Notes under the pieces: model-generated
The model's database searches: none
What the model was told of the DNA's origin: nothing
Seen by the model: only the letters and a program-made list of their open reading frames with translations
Shown here: positions 1-10,757 of the stretch, piece by piece
Layout of the letters: the number at the start of each line of letters is the position of its first letter
Numbering within the stretch: position 1 is the first letter of the stretch
Source: Bettongia penicillata ogilbyi
Taxonomy: Eukaryota > Chordata > Mammalia > Diprotodontia > Potoroidae
Length of the DNA stretch: 64,000 bases
Assembly: GCA_023548195.1 (NCBI GenBank)
Contig: JAJHZJ010000252.1
Coordinates: forward strand, 2,735,395-2,799,394
Direction: 5' to 3'
Position numbers and translations under genes: made by a program

Positions 1-39
1 ATCGATGTCAGTGGTGTTTCTGTTGTCCATAGGTCTGTT

Positions 40-195
40 GTTTAAGTTATACATATATACTTACACACATACCTACACACATGTATGGACTTGTAGAGGA
101 GAAATTATATATGTGTGTATAATATATGCATGTGTATTATACACACATATATTTAAGTATATATATGTATGTATGTATACATACATACACACACA
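40..195. repeat. CA/TA-rich degenerate microsatellite
   Basis: Alternating pyrimidine-purine sequence made of acac, tata and tatg blocks with interruptions. It directly precedes a SINE. The open frame across it is a by-product of low complexity. Confidence 0.8.
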
Positions 196-371
196 GGAGG
201 ACCTGAGTTCAAATCTTACCTCAGACACTTGACACTCACTAGCTGTGTGACCTTGGGCAAGTCACTTAACCCCAACTGCCTCATCCTGGGTCATCTCCAG
301 TCATCCGGATGAATATCTGGTCACTGGATTCAGGTGGCTCTGGAGGAGAAGTGACCTGCAGAGCCCTCCCT

Positions 372-374
<3 letters not shown>
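196..374 (+). mobile_element. Marsupial tRNA-derived SINE, 5' truncated
   Basis: The left half shows the tRNA-like/CORE pattern (gagttcaaat, then cagacactt, then ctagctgtgtgaccttgggc and aagtcactt). The right half carries the marsupial tail with gtcatctccagtcatcc and gatggctctggaggagaa-like wording. The same tail recurs in antisense near 26.4 and 34.6 kb and in sense near 36.3 kb. The first part of the tRNA head is missing. The tail runs into a CA microsatellite, a common fate of SINE 3' ends. Confidence 0.75.

Positions 375-408
<34 letters not shown>
374..408. repeat. (CA)n microsatellite
   Basis: About 17 uninterrupted CA units at the 3' end of the preceding SINE. Confidence 0.95.
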
Positions 409-451
409 CTGAAAGCACTTTGTACAACATGTTTTTATGGAACTGCATCTT

Positions 452-880
452 TCATTCATTAAACAAACTATTAAGTGCCTGCTTTTTGTCCTGGGCACAA
501 ATGACCTGGTCCTGCTACAGAGTAGTAACAATTACCCTATAATCTCATTTCATCCTTTTCACAACCCTGTAAATTCAAGTATTATTCCAGTTTTACAAAT
601 GAGGAAATAGAGGCTCAGAGAGTTTGATAATAATTAGCAAGTCATTTAATTTTTCTGAGCCTTAGTTTCCTTCTCTGTAAAATGAGATTAAACTAAGAAT
701 TTTTAGGAATCAAAAAAGATAATTTATGTAAAGTTCTTGGTCAATTCTAGGGCACCATTAAATGCCAGTTTTTGTTATTACATGACTTACATGAAATTAA
801 CAGTTATGTGAGGTATGATTGGAACCCAGGTGGCTCCTTTCTCTCATGTGTACATATTTTTCTATTACACCATACTCCCT
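452..880 (-). mobile_element. MIR SINE, antisense, split by a second MIR
   Basis: Positions 452-632 read as the reverse complement of MIR: the 3' end wording, then acaaatgaggaaatagaggc. The rest of the same antisense MIR resumes near 785-880 (tgattggaacccaggtggct, then a ttacaccata-like end). The gap is filled by a sense MIR at 636-782. Both are strongly diverged and non-coding. Confidence 0.6.
636..782 (+). mobile_element. MIR SINE (3' two thirds), nested
   Basis: Sense MIR wording: gcaagtcatttaatttttct, gagccttagtttccttctct and gtaaaatgaga, followed by a tail region. It interrupts an antisense MIR. Confidence 0.65.
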
Positions 881-889
881 CTATAGGTG

Positions 890-2440
890 AATGAGGGGAG
901 TAGAGAGCATGCATAGCTATAGTTTTACCTTCTACCTTTCTGTTCCTGGTTCTCAGGTCTTCTGAGTGCTCAGTAAAGAGGGGGTTGGGAATTGAAAGGG
1001 AATCTGTATAGTGGGTCTAAGAAAGTAGTGACAAGTTGTGGGGAGGTGGGAGGAAAGAATGGAGGAAAGAGAGGAGGAAAAAATAAACCCAAATTTCAAC
1101 CGTCAGCTACCCATAATGCATATTTTGGTACATTCAGCTAATGCTTCGTGAACCACCAAAACCATCAGGAAGCTCCTGCACTTACTGGAGTGTGGAATTA
1201 AAATTGTGTATCAAGCCTACTTCCAGCACTGGTGATTCTCAGAATGGAATGGGTTTCTTGAGGAATTGGAGGGTTTTTTTTTTTTAATATCTTCTTACCC
1301 TGGAGCTGCAGGAGGATAATCAGCTAAGCATTGTTCATTAGGCTCTTTTGGATCATCTTTTCTCCCAGGGTCCGCTCTTGTGGTTATCCATAGATAGCAA
1401 ACTGAGTGTCTTTCACACAGAATGTAGAGATGGAGAAACCTGGATAGCAATCTCACACTTCTCCCTCCTCTCTTGACTCTTTGGGGGTTAATTCTTAACC
1501 AGTAATGGAATTGACTAATATTGACTTATTAAGTTAAGGTATTTAGGAACCATATCTTCCATGCTTCTCACCCCTAACAAGTGCCATCTCCCACTTTGCC
1601 GTCCTGGCAAGCACTGGGGCTGAGCTTATGTTGTTCCCCTAGGTCTGCTGCCAGACAGCACAGGCCTGCTTCCACTGGGATTCTGGGGGAATGCATGTCT
1701 GTGCACTCCCGGTTGTCATCACAACCCCTCCTACTTCACTCCTCCCCCTCAGCCTCTGGGCTACTCCTATGGTGTTCTCTAGGCACTCTGACCTCCTAAC
1801 ACTACAGCATTGGCATTTCTGGGTCATTCTACATACTGGCTTGGGTATTTTTCCCCCCTCGGTTCCCACTCTTCCCCTCCCTCCTTCATAAACTGTCCTC
1901 TTTTCCCGGTTAAACCTAAAAATGCAAAACAAATCACTCTGGAGAGTTTGGATGGTCTTATACCGAGGAAGTCATGGGCTGTTTCTCCTATCAGAGCAAA
2001 TAGTAGCATAGGCAGGAAAAGGGCTGAAACTAATTCCTGTGGGAGTGAAAGTGCCTTAGAGAGGGAAGCCAAAATGTTGATATTTTTAGAGGCAGTTCAG
2101 AGAAAAGACTGAGGGCTATGGGGCAGATCTGGGAGGAGGAAGGAGAGAGGAGAGGTAAGTGTACAAATGAGGAAGGAAGGCTGCTCCTCTGCTTCTGGTC
2201 TCTAGGGCATACACTAACTTTTGTCTCCAGCCCTTCATGTCCTGACTTTCAACATATTCAAAAGGCAACTTCGTCTATCTTACAGATGTTCAGAAACTAT
2301 GAAATAGGAAAGACTTTTCCTTAAGCAGTATAAAGTTACCAATTAATCATGGGAATTATCGGTATATCAAACAATTCCAGAACAATTTCCCTGTTATTAA
2401 ACATTCTCCATCCTTTTAAAGCCCCCTATCCCTTTCACCG
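890..2440. other. No gene or repeat recognised
   Basis: Mixed-composition DNA without a recognisable transposon or coding frame. There is a short T run near 1275. A splice-donor-like string (gaggtaagtg) lies at about 2151-2160, with no supporting exon. The several 60-100 codon frames on both strands overlap each other and resemble no known protein. Confidence 0.5.
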
Positions 2441-3075
2441 CCTCCTAGCAAAAGAATAGGTGCAGTCTTCTCACTCCTCTAATTAACAGCAAACAGTTAA
2501 TATGAAAAATGTTTATCCTCCCACCCTTGGTGCAGTATCAAGCTGCGCCACTATGCATGCTATATGCGCACTGTGCGAATTCGCAGGGCCTGGCAGCTAA
2601 TACTTGGAGCGCTGAGATCTGGCCCCAGAGCTAGTCAGACAGAGGTCTTGGAGAGCTTTCCTACCAACCAGTTCTGTGAAGCTTTGGGCTCAGTGGTTCC
2701 CAACTCAGTGCTGCACTTAAGGCTCCAAGATCCAGTACCAGTGCCTTGGTGACAAAACCAGAGAACACAGCAAAAGGCGTTTTTGGCCCATCAATCAGCT
2801 GCAGACAGCACGAGCTCCCTTCCCCTCCCTTTTCTCTTAGCAGTCAGGGAAGGGAAGGGCGTTTGGAAGCAAAATAAACCCGGCGCCTACGCGCAACTGT
2901 GATTCGCTTGCTTCCACAGCGGCTGTGGCCCAGCAAAGCCAAGAGCGGGGCTTTTTTGTGCGGTAGCTGCTCTGTCGCTTCGCTGAGGTTCCATGTTTTT
3001 TTTTGAGAAAACGACAGTGTGTGTGTTCGTTCGCGCGCCTCTGCTCGCTACGGCTCTGCACTAAATAAATCCGAT
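2441..3075. promoter_or_regulatory. Candidate CpG-rich regulatory region
   Basis: Non-repetitive and G+C-rich. Positions 2863-3075 contain about 20 CpG dinucleotides, including cgcgcg and ggcgcc strings, which is dense compared with the AT-rich remainder of the window, where CpG is scarce. Such clusters usually mark germline-unmethylated promoters or enhancers. No TATA box, start codon context or splice pattern fixes a transcript, so a promoter assignment is inference only. A diverged (GT) and T run sits inside it. Confidence 0.35.
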
Positions 3076-3900
3076 TTCTTACTTACTCAAACACAGCCCT
3101 CTCTCTAATGGGACAGAAATAGACCGTATGGCTTGGCATCCTTTTAACCCGAAACAGCCTGGGACTTAGCCGCAAGCCGGACTCCTTGGATTCCAATTCA
3201 GCGGCTCAAACCCCAAATCCCCCTGGTGAGCAAAGACATTTTCAGTCACATACAAAACTCTAATCTCACCAATTTATTTTCCGGGCCTGTCTAGGTTGCC
3301 ACGCCATGGATTTCTGCAAGACAGAGCAGACTTCGGGTACCATTCGGTTCCAGAGAGGCCATAAAAAGCAGATGGTCTCATTAGAAACAATTTATGCATA
3401 TATATTTCTAAGAGTTCATCACTGCCGGGGTAGGTTTTTAGCTCATTCACCATGCAGGAGGAAAATATCACCGTTTGCAAATGTTTCCAGTTTGCAAAAT
3501 AATGACCTCTCCAAAGTAGCTAAGCAACTAATTACTCAAATACTAGAAGGTTATATGCCAATATTATCACATTGGTGGTCTCTTGGGCAAGCAACTTCAT
3601 ATTCCTTAAACCACCATATAGCATCATTAGATTTGCAGAGGCTCTTTCTCAGAGCTGAACTGGCCTCTCGGCCTTGGCGCCCCTGCACTCGTGGCTCTGT
3701 TTCAACTATTATTTCCAATCTCCAAGTCAAATCACTTATTAATTATAGAGGCAACTCCTGCAAACCCAATTACCCGCCAGCAGCTCTTCCCAGATGGGAA
3801 GTCCTTCTTGCATGTCTCCCACCATGCTCCCAACTGCTGTGGAGATGTCCCCCCTCCCCCCTTTTGGGTCCAGTCTGTGAAATAAACCCTTAACATTTCT
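3076..3900. other. Non-repetitive segment, candidate conserved element with a 195-codon open frame
   Basis: No transposon recognised. Forkhead-like (tttgcaaatgttt) and homeodomain-like (ctaattact, attaatta) strings are visible. A plus-strand frame at 3306-3893 is open for 195 codons, the longest in non-repetitive DNA here. Its product has no motif I recognise, is rich in Ser, Leu, Pro and Cys without domain structure, and has no flanking exon signals. I do not call it a gene. Confidence 0.35.
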
Positions 3901-4650
3901 TATTCTCTTTTACAATGCAGTGTCTTCACTGTCCCACCTTGTTCTGTTTCATCTTATGTTTCTTTCCCTTCCCTAGTAATTTGTCTCACTCAGTCCTATG
4001 AATTTAGGTCAGGGTCACACATCTCTTCCAACTTTAAAATCTCATGATCTTTAGGGGTCAATTAAGCCTCACCATACCTATTTATACCTTAGCACCAATT
4101 TCCCTCCCTCCCCCCCATTTCCTGCTGGCTTTTTAGGAATACGTTTGGACCGCCCTTTTATCCACACTCTACCTTAAAATCCACTTGTGTGCCTGTTGGG
4201 GCAGATAATTAACCCTTACTCATCAGGTTCCGGAAAGGCAAGAGTAGTGGTCTTGCAAATAAAGCTCTCGGTTGCTAGCTCCCTGGCCTTGTGACCCGAA
4301 GGGGAAAAGAATGACCCTACCCTTAAAGGGTGGACTGTGGAGCGCATGAGAGAATGTTGCTAACAGGGAATGAGCAAGGCCAGATTTCAAGATCCTCAGT
4401 TTCCGTAGTGGACTTCTGATCAGGCCCTGGAGACCTGTGACAGAGGAGCTGAGGTAGGGGAGGGCAAGTAAGCCAAAATAGGTTGAGAAAATGTATGCAG
4501 GGACCAATAGCATGCATGGCTTTGCCTGTAGGGTGAGTCTGGATGACAGGACTTGGTAATTAAGCCCATGCACTGTATAGGTGTATCCTGATACTAAGAT
4601 AGGGCCTTTCTTAAACTCAGGTGTCTTGGTGCCTGTAGGAAACAGCTATA
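3901..4650. other. Mostly unique DNA with a short MIR/CR1-like tail
   Basis: Positions about 4005-4060 (ctcttccaactttaaaatct, then catgatct) resemble the 3' tail shared by MIR/CR1-like elements. The remainder is not recognised. The minus-strand frame of 116 codons at 4223-4573 has no recognisable content. Confidence 0.35.
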
Positions 4651-6183
4651 AATTCAGACTGTGTACTTAAGTTGTCTGGTGTGATTTTACCATGCTGGAG
4701 GTGATCGGTATGTGGAAAGTCTTGCGAGATGCGTTGGGCTGGTTTTCCTTCCGATGCTGCTCAGTTCCCATTGGGATCACATCCCATTTTGCATGAAATT
4801 CCACGGGGGAGCAGAGTGAAGGAGTTTGAAAGAGGGGGTTTGTCGAGAGGTACAGGGTAGGTCTCGGGGCTGCTGGTGTAGTTTCCCCTGATGGTTGCCG
4901 GTGCTAAGGGCAAAGGTGTTTATAAAACCCACAGTCCACCGGGGAGACTAGGTGTTTGGCTCAGCAGATAAGAACTTGCAGCAATCGGCATCTTTGAACT
5001 GCACTAGTGATAGGACGTGAAGCAGGAAAGATCCGGGAATCAGCTCTTCTTGCCTCCGGCTCCCTCCACTCCGGTCCCTTCCCCCACTTCTCTCCTCCCT
5101 TTGGGCCCTCTTCCTGGTCTGCTGGCGAAGCGCAGTTAAGGATTTGAGTCTCCCCAAGCTCCCAATTAATCCGTGCACCGCTGGAGCCCAAACCGCTGCC
5201 TCTTTTTCTCCTGACTTGGGCTCCACACGCAGATCTTAGAGGAGTCTAAGGGTTAAAGTGCCGGTGACAAGCAGCTTGGGCTACCTGGGCGGCCCCATAC
5301 TCCTCCACCCAGCCCCTGGGGAATCTGTAAGCCGCTTCTCTGGGGCAGTGTGTCCGTGTGCCCTGGACCCTGGGTGTGGAGCTGAGGTTTCTCCACCATT
5401 CCCTCCCTGACTGGCTCCCTTGGAGGAAAAACTGTTGCGTAATTCCATCAGTTCTGGGGTGGTCGATTGCTACCTCACGTACATACCCTCCTCTCCCTCC
5501 TCATGCCCCATTTCCATACATCCACTAAGCAAGCGAACACTACTAGATCCTAAAAATTGGGTCCTGGACATTGACAATCCCATCGCTGGCCCACCCAGCC
5601 TCTACCCCAGCCACGCGTGCTTCAAACCTAACCAGAGCTGGTTTGCGAGAGTGGGGGTAGGGCGCCTCTGCTTTGTAGGCCAACGCTAAGAAGCACAGAA
5701 AATCGGGACAGCCTGGCCCCTTTCTGCCTTCCCTAGCTCTGGATCGGAGACTTGGGTTTAGAATTAAGGGTGGGATTGGGGTCGGTAACGGGATAGATCA
5801 AGCCGCTGTAGGGTCTTTCCCAGCGCAGTCGGCTTCTGCACTTTGCCTTTTGGCAAGCATCGAGCTCCAGCCCAACGTGGGAGGACTGGCTGGGCGTGTG
5901 GGTGTGCGCTTTCGCTCTCTCCAGGCCCTGGGGAGGAAGGGATCGGAGTTGGAGGGATAGGGAGGCGGGGGTTTAGGGGAGGGGTGGAAGCCGCGAGGGG
6001 AGGGGGGAAGCAGGCAGGGGATTCCGGAGTTTGTAGCCCGTGTAGTTTCTGGCTTTCACGGCTCGTTTGAAATCCTCCCACAGGAAGATGTCTGCCAAGG
6101 AACAGCAGCATGCGCTGCCTACAGCCCAGCGTGGCCAACCTCCGTGTGCTCTGCCTGCCGCCTCCACCACCTCTCTGTCGCGC

Positions 6184-6188
<5 letters not shown>
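4651..6188. promoter_or_regulatory. G+C-rich non-repetitive segment, possible regulatory DNA
   Basis: Non-repetitive DNA with scattered CpG and pyrimidine-rich runs. It includes a TATA-like string (tttataaaaccc) at about 4919-4930 that could equally be chance. Overlapping frames on both strands are compositional. Together with 2441-3900 it forms the only extended repeat-poor block in the window. A regulatory role is inference from composition. Confidence 0.3.
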
Positions 6189-6267
<79 letters not shown>

Positions 6268-6340
6268 CAGAGACAGAGAGAGAGAGAGAAAGAGAGAGGG
6301 AGAGAGGGAGAGAGAGAGAGAGGAGAAGGAGGAAGAGGAG

Positions 6341-6376
<36 letters not shown>

Positions 6377-6829
6377 GAGAGGAGAAGGAGGAGGAGGAGA
6401 GAGAGACAAGGGGAGAGAGAGGAGGAGGAAAGAGAGACAGAGAGAGGAGGAGGGGGAGAGAGAGATAGAGAGAGGGAGAGAGACAGAGAGAGGGAGAGAG
6501 AGAGAGGGAGAGGGAGAGAGAGACAAAGAGAGGGAGAGGGAGAGAGAGACAGAGAGAGAGAGAGAGACAGAGAGAGACAGAGAGAGGGAGAGAGGGAGAG
6601 AGAGAGGGAGAGGGAGAGAGACAGAGAGAGAGTGACAGAGGGAGAGAGGGGGAGAGAGAGAGACAGAGGGAGAGAGGGAGAGAGAGAGAGGAGGAGGAGG
6701 AGGAGACAGAGACAGAGAGAGAGGAGGAGAGAGAGAGAGGAGAAGGAGGAGGAGGAGGAGAGAGAGAGAGAGATTGAGAGAGAGAGAGGGAGGGAGGGAG
6801 GATGGGAGCGGGAGAGAGACAGAGACGGA
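6189..6829. repeat. Long (GA)n polypurine tract
   Basis: About 640 bp of GA repeat with gaca, ggag and gagg interruptions, almost entirely purine on the plus strand. It generates very long fake frames: Arg-Glu repeats on plus, Ser-Leu repeats on minus. Confidence 0.97.
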
Positions 6830-7318
6830 GAACTCCATGTAGTTAGAACACAAATGAGGGTTGAGAGGAACCAGAGCCAAGGTTGAGAAATGTTTTTCTG
6901 TTGGTTCCGGAAGTAGACTAGGTGTGTAGATCCCATCCTGGCAAACCCAGGACGCAAGGTTCCATTCAAAAGCGATGAACGCCTGGTCGAGAGTTGGCCA
7001 CATCACCCTTGGCTCCATCCCCTCCCCCTTACTCTCTTTGGTTTCCTCTTATGCTGTAGCGTTTGAAAGCTGTTAACCTAGGCAGGTGAACGATCCCCGG
7101 CGCTTTTAATGCGTTGGTCTTTATAACTCGTGAGTTCAACACTAATGAGTTATGGGTTGGCCCACGAAAACATAATGTGTAAATTAGGAATTTAATGATG
7201 TGTAAGATTAAAAGCTGCGCAGGGTTGCATTTATTTAAGGCTGCCATCTTGTGTTCAGAAAGAAATTACTTTGCCGGCATTGTCCCCCCCTTGCACGTGG
7301 GGCCAGGGAGGGGGATGG

Positions 7319-7319
<1 letters not shown>
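6830..7319. other. Unique segment between two GA tracts, candidate regulatory element
   Basis: Non-repetitive. It contains several taatga/attta homeodomain-type strings and a gctgccatcttg string like a YY1 site at about 7239-7250. No coding frame is convincing. Confidence 0.3.
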
Positions 7320-7373
<54 letters not shown>

Positions 7374-7415
7374 GAGGAAGAAAGAAAAAGAGGGAGGGGG
7401 AGAGAGAAAGTGGAG

Positions 7416-7416
<1 letters not shown>
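7320..7416. repeat. (GA)n microsatellite with purine-rich tail
   Basis: About 50 bp of pure GA followed by an imperfect purine stretch. Confidence 0.95.

Positions 7417-7465
<49 letters not shown>
7417..7465. repeat. (GT)n microsatellite
   Basis: About 24 uninterrupted GT units adjoining the GA tract. Confidence 0.95.
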
Positions 7466-7468
<3 letters not shown>

Positions 7469-7789
7469 AAAAAGGTTGGGAGGGGGCGTTATCTTTACTC
7501 TTTTGTCTCCGGGGATTTGCATTGTGTGTGAGCCCCTTATCATCAATACTTTGAAAGAAATTTGAGGACTGACATTTATTTTGTTAGCTAGGAAGAGCCC
7601 AGGTATAAAGGACCCACTAGTCAGATACTGAATTTTATAGAAAGTTGCTTAGATTTTCAGTGCTGCTTTTTGGGAGTAGGGGAGAAAAGCGAACTTTACA
7701 AAATTCAGGAGTATCTACTGTTCTATCCATCTCCACGATCTTTTCCCAGAGTTAAAAAACCTATCCCACCTCCCACCCCTGATTTTAAT

Positions 7790-8420
7790 ATTTTTTGTTA
7801 TAAACTTGACAAATATACTTGAATGTTATATACAAAGAACAGGCAAAAGAATTGTATATGACATTTCTAATCTTTTTTCTAATACTTTTTTAAAAGTACA
7901 TAATGAATTTGACACATTAATTCCAAAGCTGTCTAACTTTTCTGTGTCTCCCTCTGAATTTCCTTCTGTTCTGTTTTTAGAAAATTGTTTCATTGACCCT
8001 CTTTTTTTTTTTTTTTTGGCATCACTATCACTACTCCTCTCCATTCCTCCCCCTAAAAAATTCCTCTTTTTAACAAGTAAGCATAGTCAAGTAAAATAAA
8101 TCACACATTGGCTGTGTCTGAAAATATATCTCATTCTGCACATTTATTCCATCACCTCTGTGATAAGAGATGGTGAGCATGCTTCATAGATTTTTTTTTT
8201 GAGTCTTATTTGGTTTATTGCATTGATCAGAATTTTTAAAGCCTTAGTCATCATTATTTTCAATGTTTTAGTCATTTTATAAATTAATTTTCCTGTTCTG
8301 CTAACTTCATTCTGCATCAGTTCACATGTCTTCCCAGGCTTCTCTGATTTTGTCCTTTTAATTTCTTATGGAGCAATATTATTCCACTATACTCACATGC
8401 TATATTTTGTTTAGTCCAGG
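7790..8420 (-). mobile_element. L1 3' end, antisense, first part
   Basis: Around 8085-8180 the wording agcatagtcaagtaaaataa, cacacattggctgtgtctga and tctcattctgcac matches the reverse complement of a marsupial L1 3' region. At 8318-8400 there follow catcagttcacatgtcttcc and tggagcaatattattccact, the antisense of the ORF2/3' segment. Position 7790 is an approximate start. The element resumes at 8823. Confidence 0.7.
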
Positions 8421-8822
8421 CCTAAGCAACATATACCTGCTAATGAATTTTACCAGTCATGAAAAATGCGGTGTTGCCACTGTGCTCTCCTGTTTGTCAT
8501 GTGACTTCTAACCTATCTGTAGCTTGAAATTTACAGTTGTGCTGGTCTGATTTAGTCATTCTTTAGCTAATAGTCATCTTATGAGCTGCCAGTTTTTTAC
8601 TATAATAAGTGTTACTGTGGATATTGTTGCAATATGCACCACTTCTAGAGATGTGCTGTACAGCCAACTGATTTAAATATTTTCATTGTGAGCATTTGGA
8701 AATAGGCGAAAAAGCATGCTTGGCTGGATTTCCTGTTTTGTTGATTGTCTAGACTTAAAAAATGTTAATAACTCACATTAAACATAAGAGTGTGTCCTGT
8801 GTACTTTTTGTTTTATTTCTTT
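8421..8822. mobile_element. Unidentified insertion inside an L1
   Basis: About 400 bp that interrupts an antisense L1 between its tattattccactatactcac region and its aaaggatatgtgcactgcaa region. Part of it (8737-8790, ttgattgtctagacttaaaa) resembles 30584-30640. No terminal inverted repeat or target duplication was found by eye, and I cannot name the family. Confidence 0.35.
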
Positions 8823-9060
8823 AAAGGTTCACCAGCACACCTCCGGTTCTTTCTATTCTTTGGGGTACGACCCAGTAGTGGTATTGATTGGTCAAAGGAT
8901 ATGTGCACTGCAATTTAGCAACTTAAAAAAAACATACTTCCAAATTGTTTTCTACAACAGCTATACAAATTCACATTGTTTCTGTCTTCTCACGTCTCCA
9001 ACAATTGTCATTTGTCATTTTCTGTTTTTTTTTCCAATCTCATGGATGTAGGAGGAAAGA
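8823..9060 (-). mobile_element. L1 3' region, antisense, second part
   Basis: Antisense ORF2 C-terminal wording (ggtcaaaggatatgtgcact, ttgttttctacaacagctat, caattgtcatttgtcatttt) continues the L1 broken at 8420. Confidence 0.65.
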
Positions 9061-10757
9061 AACTATTTTTAATGAATTTTGTTTTTATAACATTTAATTT
9101 GCACACTTCCTTCTCCCCTTTGCCCCATCTATCAATGTTTACTTCTCTCATAAACTCACGTCATAAAACTCACATGTGCTGTCCTTAGGAATTTAGGTAT
9201 CTGAAGCCAGCAACACCACTTTAGAGAGGCTGCTGTCTGTATATTAAGAACTTTCAGATTTTATCCCACTTAAGAATTTGAATTATTGGTTTTTTCCCTT
9301 TTGTCCACTCTAAAGGAAATTAAAGTCAACCAGCTTATGGATGGAGATTTTCTGCATCCCCACCTCCCCAATGGTTTGAAATTGTGGCTTGCTATTTTGA
9401 GCCAAAATGTCTTGGTCTGTGGTACAAGTAAAGCAACTGGGTACCCCCACTCTATCAATGTAGGTTACTATAGCTACATTGTCTTATTTTAAACAGACTG
9501 GAGTTGTCTAGCTCTGTCCAAGTTTTCTTTTTCTAGTAAAACTGCCTGCCATCAGCTCTAGATAATTATGTATAATAAGAATTTCTCCCAGAATAACTTT
9601 GTGCTCACTTTTCTGATCCAACAGAGGGCATGTGATCTCGACAAGGAAAGGTTCGGCTAAACTTTTCAACTCAGTCTGAAGCCTCCATCTGGTTCAACCA
9701 CGAGACAGCAAGGTGACACAATCCTTGTACTGACCAGATATGTGCGGAACTTCTGCTCTTGGTTTTTGCTGAATGAACCCTGCAATGCTAGAACTTTGGG
9801 AAGTGGTCTAGATACAAATGGAAAAGAAAGTAGTATATGTAGCATCCTAGACCGAGTATCAAAGACCCTGAATTTTGATCATTGATCACTGCCACTAAAT
9901 TGGCCCATCAGAAAACTTGAAATTCAGAACTTGTAAAATGAGGGATTACTTTCTGTAGTTTGTAACAAACTCTCCAGTGCTTAAAAATATCTACTCAATA
10001 GATGATGATAATGAAAACAATTCATTCATAACCAGAGTGAAGAATGGGGTAGGTGAGAATGGGGTTTATCTATTAATGTTTTTAATGCATTAACTCTTTT
10101 CCTGGAATATGATATTTTCAAATATAAGTGATATTCGAGCACTTTGGAAGGCTTAATAAATGAATGACTTAATCCTTATATGTTTTATTCTTTCTGCATT
10201 CTCATAGGTAGCCCAATCGATCCCTGAAGGATAATGTTAGAAATTTTTCTATCTTCCTCTTGCCTCAAGTTTAAGAAGACTTTGAGTATGCAAGATATTC
10301 CTTCTGAATCATTTAAAGCCTGCAGATATTTGGTGTTTTCAATATACCTATTGTTTAACAAAAAAAAAAAATAGAGTGCTACAACATCCACCAAACTAGC
10401 CTTATCTGATATGGCTTTGTTGCCTCCATAAACCTACTAAGCATGTCCCCAAGTTTCTGAGAAATGTAACTTCTAGAATCTTCAAAGAAAAGCCAAAAGA
10501 TCAAAGACAAGTAAGGAGCAGTGCCATATTTTCCATTTTTGTTTTTATAGAAAGGGAACACCTAACCTTCTTGGGGAATAAACTGGTAACATATCTAATT
10601 ATGAGGACTAGATCTCTGTGTTTTAGGTCTTTGAGATGCCTTGTTGGCGAGATAGCCATTTTTTGTTTTTTATTAGAAGCTAGCTAATTTTTTCTATTTG
10701 TGTGTATTTTAGTGCACCAGTTATTAAATATGTGAGGCAACTAGAAAAAGTTCACTG
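9061..10757. other. Mostly unrecognised, with a weak MIR trace
   Basis: A faint sense MIR-like trace lies at 9860-9990 (gatcactgccactaaattgg, then ttgtaaaatgagg). A T/A run is at about 10360. No credible coding frame. Confidence 0.35.

Noticed and set aside
2151..2160. Splice donor (gaggtaagtg) marking an exon
   Set aside because: A single consensus-like donor with no matching acceptor, frame or conservation evidence. Expected by chance at this length.
3306..3893. Protein-coding gene at the 195-codon frame
   Set aside because: No domain, no exon signals and no evidence of selection available. Listed as a finding to test, not as a gene.
4919..4930. TATA box of a gene promoter
   Set aside because: A TATA-like string alone is weak. 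No initiator, coding start or transcript evidence nearby.
5764..6969. 401-codon minus frame (and 299- and 258-codon frames) across the GA tract
   Set aside because: Ser-Leu or Arg-Glu repeats are the automatic translation of GA/CT dinucleotides. No non-repetitive domain.
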